A stretch of DNA of 64,000 nt from Falcatimonas sp. MSJ-15 (GCF_018918265.1 NZ_JAHLQC010000010.1:1-64000); one strand, 5' to 3'. Shown: positions 35,173 to 45,351, numbered from the stretch's first letter. Notes: generated by a model from the letters alone, not told the origin. Program-made: numbers and translations.

Positions 35173-36651
35173 TTACTTATTGTTATTTACAAGTTTTTTA
35201 AGATCTTCTGATATCTCAAATATCTCATTAAGGATCTTATTCATATCTATAAGTGCATCCATACTGTCATTGCACATAGTCTCACAATTATCTGATGATG
35301 CTGCAAGTTCTTCACTTGTTGCTGACAGATTAGTAATACTGTCTGTTATATGTCCATTAGCTTCAAGTATCTCGCTAATCTCACCTGTCAGATTCTCGAT
35401 TGTTCGATACAGGAAGTCTGTCTTCTCTGTCACTGTATCAAATGTAACTTTAGTAGTATCAATCATATCATTTTGTTCTTCAACGAACTGTGCTGACTTT
35501 TCCATATTGCCTGAAGCTTCGAATACTGTTGCTGTAAGTTTCTCTATTATTGTTGTTATCTGTTCTGTTGCCCCTTTAGTCTCGTCAGAGAGTTTTCTAA
35601 TCTCATCTGCAACTACTGCAAATCCCTTGCCTGCTTCTCCAGCTCTTGCTGCCTCGATTGACGCATTAAGTGATAACAGATTGGTCTGCTCTGATATTCC
35701 AAGAATTGTCGCAATAATTGATTCTACTTCTTTGATACTATTATCAAGTTCTAATGTGCTTTCTTTGGTATGTCTTGTAATCTGTGATGTCTGTAATGCT
35801 TTTTCTCTTAATGAGATTATCATATCGACTCCATCTTTTATTGAGTTCTTTGAATCTGACGCATTATCTTTCATCTCTTCTGTTTCTTTACCGGCATTAT
35901 CTATGTTTTTCTGAATGTCATTAGTCTTTGAAGTCTGCACTTCAAGTGCCTCTGCTGTATCTTTTACACTTCTTGCTATCTCATCAACAGAATTCTGTGT
36001 AGCATGCATACTTTCTGTAAGATGTTTTGACTTATCTTTAGCTTCATCAAGACTCTTTACAAGTCTTTCAGAGTTATTAATTATCGCATCTGACATCTGT
36101 TCTGTCTCTTTCATCTGCTTTAATAGTTCATCAGCATCTTCTTTTGTATGTTTTGCTAGTACCATAACTGTCTTTACTACTGCTGCACAGAATATTATTG
36201 TATAAAATACCTGCATAAAACTCTGATCCTGTGTATCTGGATATGCTACAAAGTTTTTAATTCCTGAAACTAATACAAGTGCTGTACATATACCCGCTGT
36301 TATCTTAGTCAGTTTAACATCCATATATACAATAGACAAAATCATTATTGGATATACTAACGCATACATATATATATGTCGTTGTGTGAGTACTGTTATT
36401 GCGTAACTTATTATTATACAGCTAAGCCCTGTCACATTGGCATAAGGTGTATCCTTCATCTTAAAATGAAGTATAATAAATACTACAAATACTAATACTA
36501 TGGCTATGGTTCTTGGTGTTACAACCGCCATATCCGCTGTTTTATCTGCAAATCCGAGTAGTGATATAAATGTTGAATATCCTATAATTACAAGTCCAAG
36601 TACAAATATAATTCTGCTTTTTTCAATTTGTTGACACTTCTTAATTTCCAC
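35173..36651 (-). CDS. methyl-accepting chemotaxis protein without extracellular sensor
   Basis: A 492-aa receptor. I chose the GTG at 36651 because GGGGG lies nine bases upstream; the ATG five codons earlier lacks a site. Six hydrophobic segments fill residues about 15-185 ([35 protein letters not shown], and others) with only short loops. There is no large sensor domain. The cytoplasmic part is a long coiled coil with the conserved hairpin [20 protein letters not shown] near residue 330. It would pass signals to CheA/CheW. No other chemotaxis genes are nearby. The sensed signal may be in the membrane or come through a partner. Confidence 0.9.
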   Translation of the reverse strand: MEIKKCQQIEKSRIIFVLGLVIIGYSTFISLLGFADKTADMAVVTPRTIAIVLVFVVFIILHFKMKDTPYANVTGLSCIIISYAITVLTQRHIYMYALVYPIMILSIVYMDVKLTKITAGICTALVLVSGIKNFVAYPDTQDQSFMQVFYTIIFCAAVVKTVMVLAKHTKEDADELLKQMKETEQMSDAIINNSERLVKSLDEAKDKSKHLTESMHATQNSVDEIARSVKDTAEALEVQTSKTNDIQKNIDNAGKETEEMKDNASDSKNSIKDGVDMIISLREKALQTSQITRHTKESTLELDNSIKEVESIIATILGISEQTNLLSLNASIEAARAGEAGKGFAVVADEIRKLSDETKGATEQITTIIEKLTATVFEASGNMEKSAQFVEEQNDMIDTTKVTFDTVTEKTDFLYRTIENLTGEISEILEANGHITDSITNLSATSEELAASSDNCETMCNDSMDALIDMNKILNEIFEISEDLKKLVNNNK

Positions 36652-36729
36652 AACTAATACCCCCATTGCCTGCTATTCTCAATTATATGGTTTCTATTAT
36701 ATATTATCGGTAACCTTTTTTAGATTTAA

Positions 36730-36760
36730 AACAAAAAAATGACCTCCTAATCATTTTTTT
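36730..36760 (-). terminator. weak terminator after the 53-aa ORF
   Basis: Stem AAATGA / TCATTT with loop TTAGGAGG followed by a T tract on the minus strand. Confidence 0.4.
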
Positions 36761-36799
36761 AGTCACATATAGTTATGATTAAGAAGTATTTTTTTACTA

Positions 36800-36961
36800 T
36801 TACTTATTTTGTTTTCTTTTTTTAATTATCTCTTCATATCGCCTTTGAGAAGCAATCTCTTCTTCATCCGGTGTTTCTTCTGCTACATCTTCCATCTGGT
36901 TTAACTGTTTAAGTACATCTGCGAGGTCATCCATTTTTAATAAATCATCATTATTATCCAT
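36800..36961 (-). CDS. small acidic-to-basic protein, 53 aa
   Basis: Too short for most gene finders but well supported. ATG at 36961 follows AAAGGATGG by about six bases. The product begins MDNNDDLLKMDDLADVLKQL, continues with acidic QMEDVAEETPDEEE and ends in a basic helix (SQRRYEEIIKKRKQNK). It is fully helical by composition. It lies alone between MarR and the chemoreceptor, in the same direction, and is followed by a short terminator. Function unknown. Confidence 0.6.
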   Translation of the reverse strand: MDNNDDLLKMDDLADVLKQLNQMEDVAEETPDEEEIASQRRYEEIIKKRKQNK

Positions 36962-37074
36962 TTATAGCCATCCTTTCATATTATCAGCATCAGGAATTCG
37001 CTTAATATATTACTGCATATTCATTGTCATATCTCATATATACAACTTATATAGCATATATTCTAGCTTCCTGT

Positions 37075-37524
37075 CTACTTATCATGTACTTTAAGATTAT
37101 TAAAATAATCTGTCATCTTATTAAGCGAGCGGACTAATACCACCGCTTCATCTTCATCCAGTCTGTCCATTATTGACAATGCCATATTCTTATGGAATTG
37201 CTCATGATGTCTGTATGCTCTAAGTCCTTTGTCTGTCAGTGAAATGTATACAACTCGTCTGTCAGCTGTGCCACGTTCTCTTATAACATATCCTTTTTTT
37301 ACAAGTCCGTTAATGCCTATAGTAAGTGTTCCAACTGTAACATCTATAGCTTTTGCCACTGTTGACATATTCTTTGGCTCACCGGTTCCGATTGCTTCAA
37401 TAATATGCATATCATTAATTGATATATCCTTAAATTCATCAACTATCAATGCTTTCTCTTCAATATCTATAAGATCATTAAAAAGACTTACAAGTATTCT
37501 GTTTAAATCTCCATAAACGTCCAC
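37075..37524 (-). CDS. MarR-family transcriptional regulator
   Basis: 149 aa from a GTG at 37524, chosen because GGAGG lies seven bases upstream; the frame extends to 37578 without another site. The winged HTH is seen in DMHIIEAIGTGEPKNMSTVAKAIDVTVGTLTIGINGL, then wing VIRERGTADRRVVYISLTDKG near residues 70-100. MarR dimers usually repress nearby genes in response to small ligands or lipids. It is downstream of the MoxR gene, possibly at the end of that operon. Target unknown. Confidence 0.9.
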   Translation of the reverse strand: MDVYGDLNRILVSLFNDLIDIEEKALIVDEFKDISINDMHIIEAIGTGEPKNMSTVAKAIDVTVGTLTIGINGLVKKGYVIRERGTADRRVVYISLTDKGLRAYRHHEQFHKNMALSIMDRLDEDEAVVLVRSLNKMTDYFNNLKVHDK

Positions 37525-37608
37525 AATCACACCTCCGGTTCTATATTCTAATATACACCAAACAAAAGATCTGGGCAATTTATTTTTTATATCGGCGATT
37601 TTATTTTA

Positions 37609-38562
37609 TTATTTATTCCATTCTTCTGTTGGAACTTTAATTTCTGCAAGAGTCTCTAAGATCTTTGCATCGCTGCCTTTTGCACCTACTCTTCCTCTTT
37701 GTAATATAATTCTGTGTGCTAATACCGGTACTGCAAGTGCTTTGATATCTTCCGGAGTAACATAATCTCTGCCACTTACAAGTGCATACGCTCTTACTGC
37801 ATTGACAAAAGCGAGTGTTCCTCTTGGGCTTACTCCCATTGCAATATCTGCTGACTTTCTTGTTGCATTTACTATGTCTACTATATATTCTCTCAGGTCA
37901 TTATGAATATATACTTCCTTTGATGCTGCCATCATCTCTCTTATATCTTCTTTTGTGCATACTGCATTAAGTGTATTAAGCGGACTGTCTGTTAGAAATC
38001 TCTCTATTATAGCAAGTTCTTCATCTTTATTGAGATTGCCCATATGTATCTGCATAAGGAATCTGTCAAGCTGTGCTTCTGGAAGTGGAAATGTTCCTGC
38101 TGTCTCTATTGGATTCTGTGTTGCTATTACAAGAAAAGGTTCTTCTAACTTATGTGTTATACCATCTATTGTTACCTGTTTTTCTTCCATACATTCAAGA
38201 AGACTTGACTGCGTTCTTGGTGTTGCTCTATTAATCTCATCTGCTAAGACAATATTTGCAAATACTGGACCTTTTCTGAATACAAACTCGCCTTCCTTCT
38301 GATTATAATAGTTAAGTCCTGTTACATCTGATGGTAAAAGATCCGGTGTAAACTGTATTCTTTGGAATTCACATTCAACCGACTTTGCAAGTGATTTTGC
38401 AAGTACAGTTTTACCTGTTCCCGGAACATCTTCTAATAATACATGTCCACCTGCTATAAGTGAAGTTATTAAAAGATTGGTTATATGCTCCTTACCTACT
38501 ATTACAGAACTTATATTGTCTCTTACTACATTGATCTTAGCTGTTATGCTGTCTTTGTTCAT
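37609..38562 (-). CDS. MoxR-type AAA+ ATPase
   Basis: A 317-aa MoxR chaperone. Walker A is LLEDVPGTGKTVLAKSLA (residues about 37-54), Walker B IVLADEINRATPRTQ near 105-120, sensor 1 VIATQNPIETAGTFPLPEAQ near 145, and the C-terminal lid has GVSPRGTLAFV. GGGGGA is upstream of the ATG. MoxR usually works with a DUF58/VWA partner and a transglutaminase-like protein; neither is here. Its actual upstream neighbours are two DUF4230 proteins and a lipoprotein, suggesting an envelope-maturation role. Confidence 0.94.
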   Translation of the reverse strand: MNKDSITAKINVVRDNISSVIVGKEHITNLLITSLIAGGHVLLEDVPGTGKTVLAKSLAKSVECEFQRIQFTPDLLPSDVTGLNYYNQKEGEFVFRKGPVFANIVLADEINRATPRTQSSLLECMEEKQVTIDGITHKLEEPFLVIATQNPIETAGTFPLPEAQLDRFLMQIHMGNLNKDEELAIIERFLTDSPLNTLNAVCTKEDIREMMAASKEVYIHNDLREYIVDIVNATRKSADIAMGVSPRGTLAFVNAVRAYALVSGRDYVTPEDIKALAVPVLAHRIILQRGRVGAKGSDAKILETLAEIKVPTEEWNK

Positions 38563-38664
38563 TTTTTGTTCCCCCTGTGTTATATATTTTTAGTTATACA
38601 AGCATATCTAAACAATGTTAAAGTCCATATCTGCCTACAATTGATTGTAATCATCCATTTACTT

Positions 38665-39483
38665 TTATTCTGCAAATTCTACATCTACTTGCAAATTTTC
38701 TACATTATTATTAAGTCCTTTTACTATATTTTCAATAAGTCTTTTTGCTGATTTTTCAGCATTATCATAATATCTTGCATTAGAATCGAATTCTTTTTGC
38801 ATAAGCACGTATGCTTCATTGATAAGTGACTGTGCTATATCTTCTCCTACTTTAACACTGTCATTAAAGGCATTATTTTTAAAGCACATCATCTCTACTT
38901 CACTATAATTAACCTTAAATTCTGTAATCTGTGGCTTTGGAACTTTTATATATATATAATCTCGCTCTGCATCTACTACAATCTCACTCTGATTAAGGTC
39001 AACTGCATATACACCTGTTCCCGGCACTTTAAATATTGTTGTTATTCCTTCACCATTATCTTCATTATCACTCTTAACATATTCTATATCTCCTACTCTT
39101 AATACTTCAAGTTTTGATACACTTTTTATGTCTTCTATTACAGCTGTTGCATCATTTTTCACATGATTATTAGCTTCACCATCTTTATATGCTTTTTCAC
39201 CTATTTGTTGTGATACTGCATCCTTATTCTCTTCCTTTGCTCCTTCATATGCCGCTTTATATGCAATTCCGGCTGTTGGAATAAGTATTAATACAATAAG
39301 TACTAATCCAGCTATTATCTTTGGTTTTCTACCTATTTTTTTAAAAAATCCTTTTACAGGATTATTGCCTTTTGAGCTACCTTTACCATTCTTAAAAATT
39401 GCATCTGCTAATTTAACTTCTGCATTATCTGTTATATTAATAACTTCATTATTATCATCAGTATTCTTATTACCCATTCTCAT
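38665..39483 (-). CDS. DUF4230 membrane-anchored protein (second copy)
   Basis: 272 aa from the ATG at 39483, with AGGTG six bases upstream; the frame also has a GTG three codons earlier. Residues about 40-70 are one membrane segment after a basic stretch (KKIGRKPKIIAGLVLIVLIL). The remaining outer part has the DUF4230 pattern: VLRVGDIEY, a beta-rich YAVDLNQSEIVVDAERDYIYIKVPKPQITEF, then a helical tail (AQSLINEAYVLMQKEFDSN). Start and the upstream stop overlap within ten bases. Function unknown. Confidence 0.8.
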   Translation of the reverse strand: MRMGNKNTDDNNEVINITDNAEVKLADAIFKNGKGSSKGNNPVKGFFKKIGRKPKIIAGLVLIVLILIPTAGIAYKAAYEGAKEENKDAVSQQIGEKAYKDGEANNHVKNDATAVIEDIKSVSKLEVLRVGDIEYVKSDNEDNGEGITTIFKVPGTGVYAVDLNQSEIVVDAERDYIYIKVPKPQITEFKVNYSEVEMMCFKNNAFNDSVKVGEDIAQSLINEAYVLMQKEFDSNARYYDNAEKSAKRLIENIVKGLNNNVENLQVDVEFAE

Positions 39484-39492
39484 ATATATCAC

Positions 39493-40242
39493 CTACTCCC
39501 AATCAATCTCAACTGTCTTAATGTCTGTATTAATGCTCTTAACAAGCTCTTCTATCTGTGTTTGTGCCGATATTTTTGCACTCTCCATAAGGTTTCCATC
39601 ACTTGCTATTGAATTCTTAGTCTTTTCATCAAGCTGACTATAAGAGTTAATATATGCTGTAATTCCATCTTTTGCACTTCCATCAAAAAATTTAGCATAA
39701 TATTCATATACTTTTTCTTTGTTACTGTCATCTATATATACTTCTACATTAGGCTGTGGAAGTGTTATATGTACACTGTGATTCTCTTCATCGAGTGTAG
39801 TTTCTGCATATGAGAGATCTACTGCAAATACTGCATCTGCATTCATAAGATAGAGTGCTTCATATTTGGTACTGTCTTCTTTACCATAAGTATGATAATT
39901 ATCAATCTTAACGCTTGCTACCATAACTTCAAGATTAGCGACATTTCTAATCGAATTACCAATCTCAACTTGCGTATCTTTGGCACTTAATCCTTCAGCT
40001 TTGCCTTCTTCATAATTCTCACTATACTCAGCTATTCCCTTTATCCCGCCGAGTATTGTACCGATATATTTACCGGCTGTACCTCCCATTGATGATGCTA
40101 CCATACTGATACCTATTACTATTATTACAACTAGTATTCCAAGCACACTTAATCCTATTGTATTCTTTTTATTGGCTTTAGTCTTATTGTCTTTAGCTGC
40201 TTTACCTTTAGTATTATCTTTGCTCTTTACATTAGTACCCAT
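39493..40242 (-). CDS. DUF4230 membrane-anchored protein (first copy)
   Basis: A 249-aa paralogue of the next gene. A basic N-terminus (KGKAAKDNKTKANKKN) precedes one membrane segment (GLSVLGILVVIIVIGISMVA, residues about 30-50). The outer part shows the same DUF4230 layout: LEVMVASVKIDNYHTYG, FAVDLSYAETTLDEENHSVHITLPQPNVEVYIDD, then a helical tail. GGGAG is upstream, and the stop of the lipoprotein gene is three bases before the start codon. The two copies probably interact. Confidence 0.8.
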   Translation of the reverse strand: MGTNVKSKDNTKGKAAKDNKTKANKKNTIGLSVLGILVVIIVIGISMVASSMGGTAGKYIGTILGGIKGIAEYSENYEEGKAEGLSAKDTQVEIGNSIRNVANLEVMVASVKIDNYHTYGKEDSTKYEALYLMNADAVFAVDLSYAETTLDEENHSVHITLPQPNVEVYIDDSNKEKVYEYYAKFFDGSAKDGITAYINSYSQLDEKTKNSIASDGNLMESAKISAQTQIEELVKSINTDIKTVEIDWE

Positions 40243-40245
40243 CTC

Positions 40246-42714
40246 TTACTCTCCCTTTTTTACAACATCTATATAATCTGCTCTTGTTATTGTTGTACCT
40301 ATGTCATCTTCAGATACTGTTATTGTAACTTCTTTTTTCTTGTCTGATTTCTTTATTTTGTACTTCTTATTCTTCACTTTATAACCATCTTCTGTTATCG
40401 TATACTCCATGGTTATCTTCTGCTTTTCTTTTATCTTAACAGTTCCGCTTACTTCTTTTCCATCAATCTTATAAGTCACTGTTCCATAAGGATCTGATGT
40501 ATCGAGTGTTATCGTACCGATAGGCTTAACTTCGTTCTTAGTAAGGATGTCTTCAAGGTTCTTTTTATATTCTCCATAAGTCATAGACTTACTATATATG
40601 CCATCACTAACTGACTTATTATCTACTATATAATATCCATCATCCGGTGTTATTGTAAATATAACTTTGCGATTCTTGTCTATCGTATCACCATCTTTTA
40701 CTTCTGCTTTTGTGTCTGCATATATAAGAGTTGTGGTTGCATTATCAACTTCGCATTGTGCATATTCATTGATATTAACAAGACTGACTTTTATTGTAAC
40801 TTCTTTATAAGATGCTACCTTGTCTGTCACATCATCTATATCATATATGTTAAATGAAAGTGTTTCCGGTAATTTTTCTATATATTCTGTACTTTTAACT
40901 GTTGCACTTCCTTTTTTGCCTGTCTTTGTCGTTACTACCTTAAGTGCTTTGCCACTATCTAACGAACCACCTTTTATACTAATTGTTACCGGTTCATCTG
41001 TGCCTATATTGCCAATTTTATCATAGGTATAATTTTTCTTAAGCATCTGAGATTTATATTTTATTCCACTCTTTTCATAGCTTGATGCCTTTATATCAAA
41101 TGTAAGATCCTCTTTTTCTATTGATTCATTAAGCACAAGTTCAAGCTCTGGCTTGTGTTCGTCTTCTTCCTTAAAAATATTATCTACATTCTTACCATCA
41201 ATAGTAATCTCCTGTTCATCTTCTTCAGTTGCTGTATATGTCACATCTCCTGTATCACATCTCCAACCGTTGTAGCTTTCGAATCCTATCTTTATTACTG
41301 TTCCGGCTTTAACAGTTATGCTGTCTTCTTCTATCTCTTTATCATCAACATAATAATTGATTACACCGCCCGCTTTTGGCTGTGGCAGATATATTTTTAC
41401 ATCTTTTTCCTTATATAATCGTATATTTTTAAGATCTTTTTGTAATGTATCAAGGTCGCTTACTATTATCTCATGTTCACCATCAGGAAGTCTATAATCT
41501 TCACTTACATTCTCCGCCGAGTACTGTATCTTAGCACCTTCTGATACATATATCTCATCAGTAACTTTTTTACCATGATATGTAAATACTATGTCTCCAT
41601 TATCATACTTGTAATCCATAGGATTAAATCTTATTCCATTATTCTGTTTCACTGTAAAAATATATTCATATCCTTTTGATGTCTCTGTCGGAACATCTTT
41701 CATCTTTAGGAATTTTTCATCATAATCAAATGTAGTTTCCTTCTTTGATGTAAGTGTTATTACATCTCCATATCTCAATCCTGTGATTTTATGCGTCTTT
41801 TCTTTGCCTGAATCTTTTCCATCATTAATCTTATAGCTGAATTCTTTAGATGATTTTATCTCAGTTTCCAGATATTTATGAAGTTCTATCTGATATTCCA
41901 GATTAGAAGTATTAGACTCCGGTTTATCAAATACTACCGCTCCACTTTCATCGTCCTGATATCTGCATGGTGGATTCGCTCCCACAAAAAAGTATAAATT
42001 ATTGTCATAAGTATATGAAACAGCGTCTGAAGATAATGCTTGTGCCGTTATAATCTCATCTTTAGTCTCCTTATCTCCTACAAGCCATACACCGTCAAGC
42101 TCACATCTATTATCCGATTCATCCATATAATAATCGCTAAGTGTAATCTCTTTTTCTTTGTAGTTTCCAATAGGTATTACACTAAGTTCTTTTCCTTCGT
42201 AATCTTTTGGAATTGTAAGCACTGTATTATCGCTTCCAGTTTCTAATGTAACTTCTTCTCTGTTGCCATTATTGTATTCATATATTTTATATTTTTCAAA
42301 TTGATATACTTGCGAAACATCTTTTTTAGAACTTACTTTGGCATATAGACTTTCACCTTTGTTAAGATAACAGCTACCTGTCACCTCTTTAGTCATATCT
42401 GCATCATAGTAGTAAGTGATATCAAGATTATTATTACTTGCAAGAGTTACATGAACATCTTTTACATCTGTTTTATCTGTCTTAGCTTCATCTGACTCAT
42501 CCTCAGCTAATATCTCTTCTGCTTTTTTATATCTGCCATTCTCATCAATCTCGCCTTGTTCTTCAAGGCTTTCATATTGATCAATACTATCTTTATCTCT
42601 TACCATATTCTTTACAATCTTAAGATTTACTTCATTAATGACATCTTTTCCCTGACATCCTGATAATATTAATGCTGACAATACTATCACTATACCTGAC
42701 CTGTATTTTTTCAT
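40246..42714 (-). CDS. large surface lipoprotein with beta-rich repeats
   Basis: An 822-aa lipoprotein. The signal peptide ends in the lipobox LILSGC (Cys at about residue 20). The first 90 residues after it are charged and helical (IDQYESLEEQGEIDENGRYKKAEEILAEDE). The rest is a chain of short beta domains in which phrases such as YYYDADMTKEVTGSCYLNKGES, YYVDDKEIEEDSITVKAGTV and TYKIDGKEVSGTVKIKEKQK recur, so it looks like three or more related Ig- or InlB-repeat-like modules. No catalytic motif seen. It heads an operon with two DUF4230 proteins and MoxR. Family not recognised. Confidence 0.75.
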   Translation of the reverse strand: MKKYRSGIVIVLSALILSGCQGKDVINEVNLKIVKNMVRDKDSIDQYESLEEQGEIDENGRYKKAEEILAEDESDEAKTDKTDVKDVHVTLASNNNLDITYYYDADMTKEVTGSCYLNKGESLYAKVSSKKDVSQVYQFEKYKIYEYNNGNREEVTLETGSDNTVLTIPKDYEGKELSVIPIGNYKEKEITLSDYYMDESDNRCELDGVWLVGDKETKDEIITAQALSSDAVSYTYDNNLYFFVGANPPCRYQDDESGAVVFDKPESNTSNLEYQIELHKYLETEIKSSKEFSYKINDGKDSGKEKTHKITGLRYGDVITLTSKKETTFDYDEKFLKMKDVPTETSKGYEYIFTVKQNNGIRFNPMDYKYDNGDIVFTYHGKKVTDEIYVSEGAKIQYSAENVSEDYRLPDGEHEIIVSDLDTLQKDLKNIRLYKEKDVKIYLPQPKAGGVINYYVDDKEIEEDSITVKAGTVIKIGFESYNGWRCDTGDVTYTATEEDEQEITIDGKNVDNIFKEEDEHKPELELVLNESIEKEDLTFDIKASSYEKSGIKYKSQMLKKNYTYDKIGNIGTDEPVTISIKGGSLDSGKALKVVTTKTGKKGSATVKSTEYIEKLPETLSFNIYDIDDVTDKVASYKEVTIKVSLVNINEYAQCEVDNATTTLIYADTKAEVKDGDTIDKNRKVIFTITPDDGYYIVDNKSVSDGIYSKSMTYGEYKKNLEDILTKNEVKPIGTITLDTSDPYGTVTYKIDGKEVSGTVKIKEKQKITMEYTITEDGYKVKNKKYKIKKSDKKKEVTITVSEDDIGTTITRADYIDVVKKGE

Positions 42715-43001
42715 ATGCTCTCTCCCACTTATTCATATTTTGATATGTCATATTTTTAATTATTCCCACTTTTTCGACATATTTTTACTATAATTATAAA
42801 TGTTTGATAGCATATATTCAATATGCTTTTTCACTTTTTAATTTTTCCCTATTAACGTGCTGACTGCGATAAATAAATCTGCATACTAAATCAATATTTT
42901 ATTATTAACCGATATGAGCATAAAAGCGGGATAATAATCCCACGATATGTGAATACTCGGTAGAATTGTGGGAGTGCGTAGCACGAAGCAATTCGTAGGC
43001 A
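42715..43001. other. intergenic region with a hairpin before the envelope operon
   Basis: AT-rich. A hairpin made of ATCCCAC (42932-42939 area) and GTGGGAG (about 42968-42975), followed by GTGCGTAGCACGAAGC, lies just after the WYL gene stop and probably terminates it or is a distant member of the palindrome family. No gene seen. Confidence 0.4.
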
Positions 43002-43922
43002 TCAAATATCATTAAAAAGATGTGCAAAAAGTCTTTTCTGCTTACTTATCCTCTTTTGCATCTCTCTTTTAATACTAACAGGTTCTAATACTCGTATCAC
43101 AGGGCCAAATGACATCACTTCTATCAGCACTGCTGTCTCATCATCTGCATCATAGTACAGATTGATAATATATTTGTCTTCATCTACCTTCTCTGCTTCT
43201 TTTTTATATCTTGCAAATTTACGCATAGCTCGTTCAAGTGCGTTTTTATCATCTGTAAGTTCAAATACAAGTTTCTTCTGCTTGTTCTCATATCTTGATA
43301 TTCCTGTGGCATCTTCGTCTGTGAGTTCACATCTTGTAATTCTCGCAATATTGAACTTACGCATATTATTAAATGCAGTTACTACTCTGAATTTATCTTC
43401 TTTATCTGAATATTCGATCCTTATAGGGATCATTCTTGCCTTTATCATATCTCCTTTTGCCGGTGCATACTCTATATCAACTTTTTTCTTAAGCTTAATC
43501 GCCTGCAATATAGTTCTGAATATCTTAATATATTCTTCATTATCATAAGGATCTCCATCTGCATACTTATCAAAATATACTACATCTTCAGGAAGATACA
43601 GTGGTTCGACATCTGTTAATCTATCATTATCAAGTTTAAAAAGTTTAATTCTCTTATCCATAAGTATAGTCTTTAACCATCTCTTCTCAATCTCTGTTAC
43701 CGGTAACACTGGTTTGTTAAGAATAGGTGTCTCAAGCTCTCTATTAATAACTTTCCATTCTTCATTCTTAATAGCTGGAATTATTGTAAGCGCACTTTCT
43801 TCAAAGCAATATTTTCTTGCGATATCATACATATTCTCTTCTGTAAGTTCTCCATCTATTGCAAGGCTAATCATCTTTGCAACTGCATTGTAATAGCACC
43901 CATATATCTCATTAAAAACCAT
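43002..43922 (-). CDS. WYL-domain protein without obvious HTH
   Basis: A 306-aa protein. Residues about 125-215 have the WYL pattern: a strand with KKKVDIEYAPAKGDMIKARMIPIRIEYSDKEDKFRVVTAF and then MRKFNIARITRCELTDED. The C-terminal part resembles a WCX extension (LYYDADDETAVLIEVMSFGPVIRVLEP). The first 120 residues are helical but I see no clear winged HTH. WYL domains sense ligands or nucleic acids and are common in regulators of defence systems. It follows a second WYL gene, separated by a short palindrome. AAAGGA lies 14 bases upstream, rather far. Confidence 0.75.
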   Translation of the reverse strand: MVFNEIYGCYYNAVAKMISLAIDGELTEENMYDIARKYCFEESALTIIPAIKNEEWKVINRELETPILNKPVLPVTEIEKRWLKTILMDKRIKLFKLDNDRLTDVEPLYLPEDVVYFDKYADGDPYDNEEYIKIFRTILQAIKLKKKVDIEYAPAKGDMIKARMIPIRIEYSDKEDKFRVVTAFNNMRKFNIARITRCELTDEDATGISRYENKQKKLVFELTDDKNALERAMRKFARYKKEAEKVDEDKYIINLYYDADDETAVLIEVMSFGPVIRVLEPVSIKREMQKRISKQKRLFAHLFNDI

Positions 43923-43965
43923 AATTTATCTGATGTTCCTTTCTATATTCTATATTTTGATTTTA

Positions 43966-44060
43966 ATTACTTACAAAACTTATATTTTACTAAATAAACA
44001 GCCTGATAATATAATAAAATGGCTTGTAATTCTCTCTTCTAAAATATAATTTCACAATTA
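43966..44060. repeat. palindromic element, copy 3 (core deleted)
   Basis: The left arm shares TTACAAAACTTATATTT exactly with copy 2 (28025-28041), and the right arm shares TTCTCT...TATAATTT...AATTAC. Instead of the 85-nt core there is only a short hairpin AGCC / GGCT. It lies between the two WYL genes. Confidence 0.65.
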
Positions 44061-44072
44061 CATATTCTTATT

Positions 44073-45293
44073 CTATATGCCCATCTTCATAAGATCATCA
44101 AGCAGTATCTCTATTACTCTCTTATTATCGCACTTAATATCCTCTATTCTTCCAAAAAAAGTTCTAATCCATGGCAACATCTCTATGCAATCACATACAT
44201 CAGCTTCAAATCTATAAGTAGTATCATTAAGTCTTGTAACTTTGCCACATCGCTTCTCACGATTAAGACGTGATACTATATAGTCTTCATGTTCTGCTAC
44301 ATGTATGTCTATCTGAATATGTTCAAATGTCTTATTCTGGCATGATACACCCCAGATGTGTTCTTTTATCTTGTCAAAATCCTCTATTGCTTTGTTATAA
44401 TTAATTGCATAATCACATACTTTTATTTTTCTTATATAATCAATGCGGAATGCTCTCATCTGTCCATACTCTATATCTTTAGCCATGAGATAGTTCCTGC
44501 CGCCATCTGCACTTATATATAGTTTAAGCGGTATTGCTTTCCATTCAGTTTCCGTCTTTGACATATTAATATTAGTAAATTCTATAATCTTCTTCTCATG
44601 TATCCCTTCAAATACTTTTTCAAGTATCTCACTGTCATAAGCATTCATAAGATAATTATTTTTAAAGGAAAATATATCCATAGAATTCACATTCTCATCA
44701 TCTAATCTATCTCTGATATAGCTTCCTACAACCCCTAATGGATTAATCTCTGCAAAATATCTTACTGCATCATTATAATCTGCAAGCCTTATATTATCTT
44801 CGCTTATCTGATATGATACACATCTTCCTTCTTTTGTAATCTCTACAATTCCAAGAGTGGCATACTCATTAAGTTTTTTTCTAAGTGTCGATTCATCAAA
44901 AAATACCGGTTCTTCGAACGCATCAAGGTATACTGAATCTATTCTCTCTATTATCTCTTTTAATGTATGTTTTCTTCTATCCGACAATATATCAAGCATA
45001 ATAAAATGTAATGTTATATCTTTTGCTGTAAAACTTTTTGACTTAAATGCCTTATACAAAGGATTGCGTGTCGTTGCACTTGCATCAAGCGATATGAATA
45101 CACCTCGTCCTTTTGCATTCTGTGTGAATGTAACAAGATCTCCAAGGTAACTTTTTATTCTTCTTCTCTCATTGTCGTAACTTCTGCTGCTCTTATCCTG
45201 ATATTCTTCCCTGGTCTTAAAACCATATATAAAGAATTCATTCATATATCCTCTGATATTCTCAAAGTTCTTAATAAGCTCCTGATAAGCCAT
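44073..45293 (-). CDS. WYL-domain transcriptional regulator
   Basis: 406 aa from the ATG at 45293 (AGGTG seven bases upstream). Residues about 85-165 look like a winged HTH (LHFIMLDILSDRRKHTLKEIIERID and then FFDESTLRKKLNEYATLGIVEITKEGRCVSYQIS). Residues about 225-310 are the WYL domain (KKIIEFTNINMSKTETEWKAIPLKLYI, RNYLMAKDIEYGQMRAFRIDYIRKI). A WCX-like end follows. Such proteins bind operators as dimers. It lies downstream of two nucleotidyltransferases, all on one strand, and may control the promoter at about 47470 with three palindromes. Confidence 0.82.
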   Translation of the reverse strand: MAYQELIKNFENIRGYMNEFFIYGFKTREEYQDKSSRSYDNERRRIKSYLGDLVTFTQNAKGRGVFISLDASATTRNPLYKAFKSKSFTAKDITLHFIMLDILSDRRKHTLKEIIERIDSVYLDAFEEPVFFDESTLRKKLNEYATLGIVEITKEGRCVSYQISEDNIRLADYNDAVRYFAEINPLGVVGSYIRDRLDDENVNSMDIFSFKNNYLMNAYDSEILEKVFEGIHEKKIIEFTNINMSKTETEWKAIPLKLYISADGGRNYLMAKDIEYGQMRAFRIDYIRKIKVCDYAINYNKAIEDFDKIKEHIWGVSCQNKTFEHIQIDIHVAEHEDYIVSRLNREKRCGKVTRLNDTTYRFEADVCDCIEMLPWIRTFFGRIEDIKCDNKRVIEILLDDLMKMGI

Positions 45294-45331
45294 CACATCT
45301 CACCTGCCTTTACATTGTAATCCTGACTACT

Positions 45332-45351
45332 CCCATAGGCAAGCCTGTGGG
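45332..45351. repeat. short perfect-type hairpin, CCCATAGGC class
   Basis: CCCATAGGCAAGCCTGTGGG, followed by GGGTGCCAC. A near copy lies at 56040-56059. It sits between the WYL regulator start and the nucleotidyltransferase stop; the rest of this gap (45294-45469) shows no gene. Confidence 0.6.
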
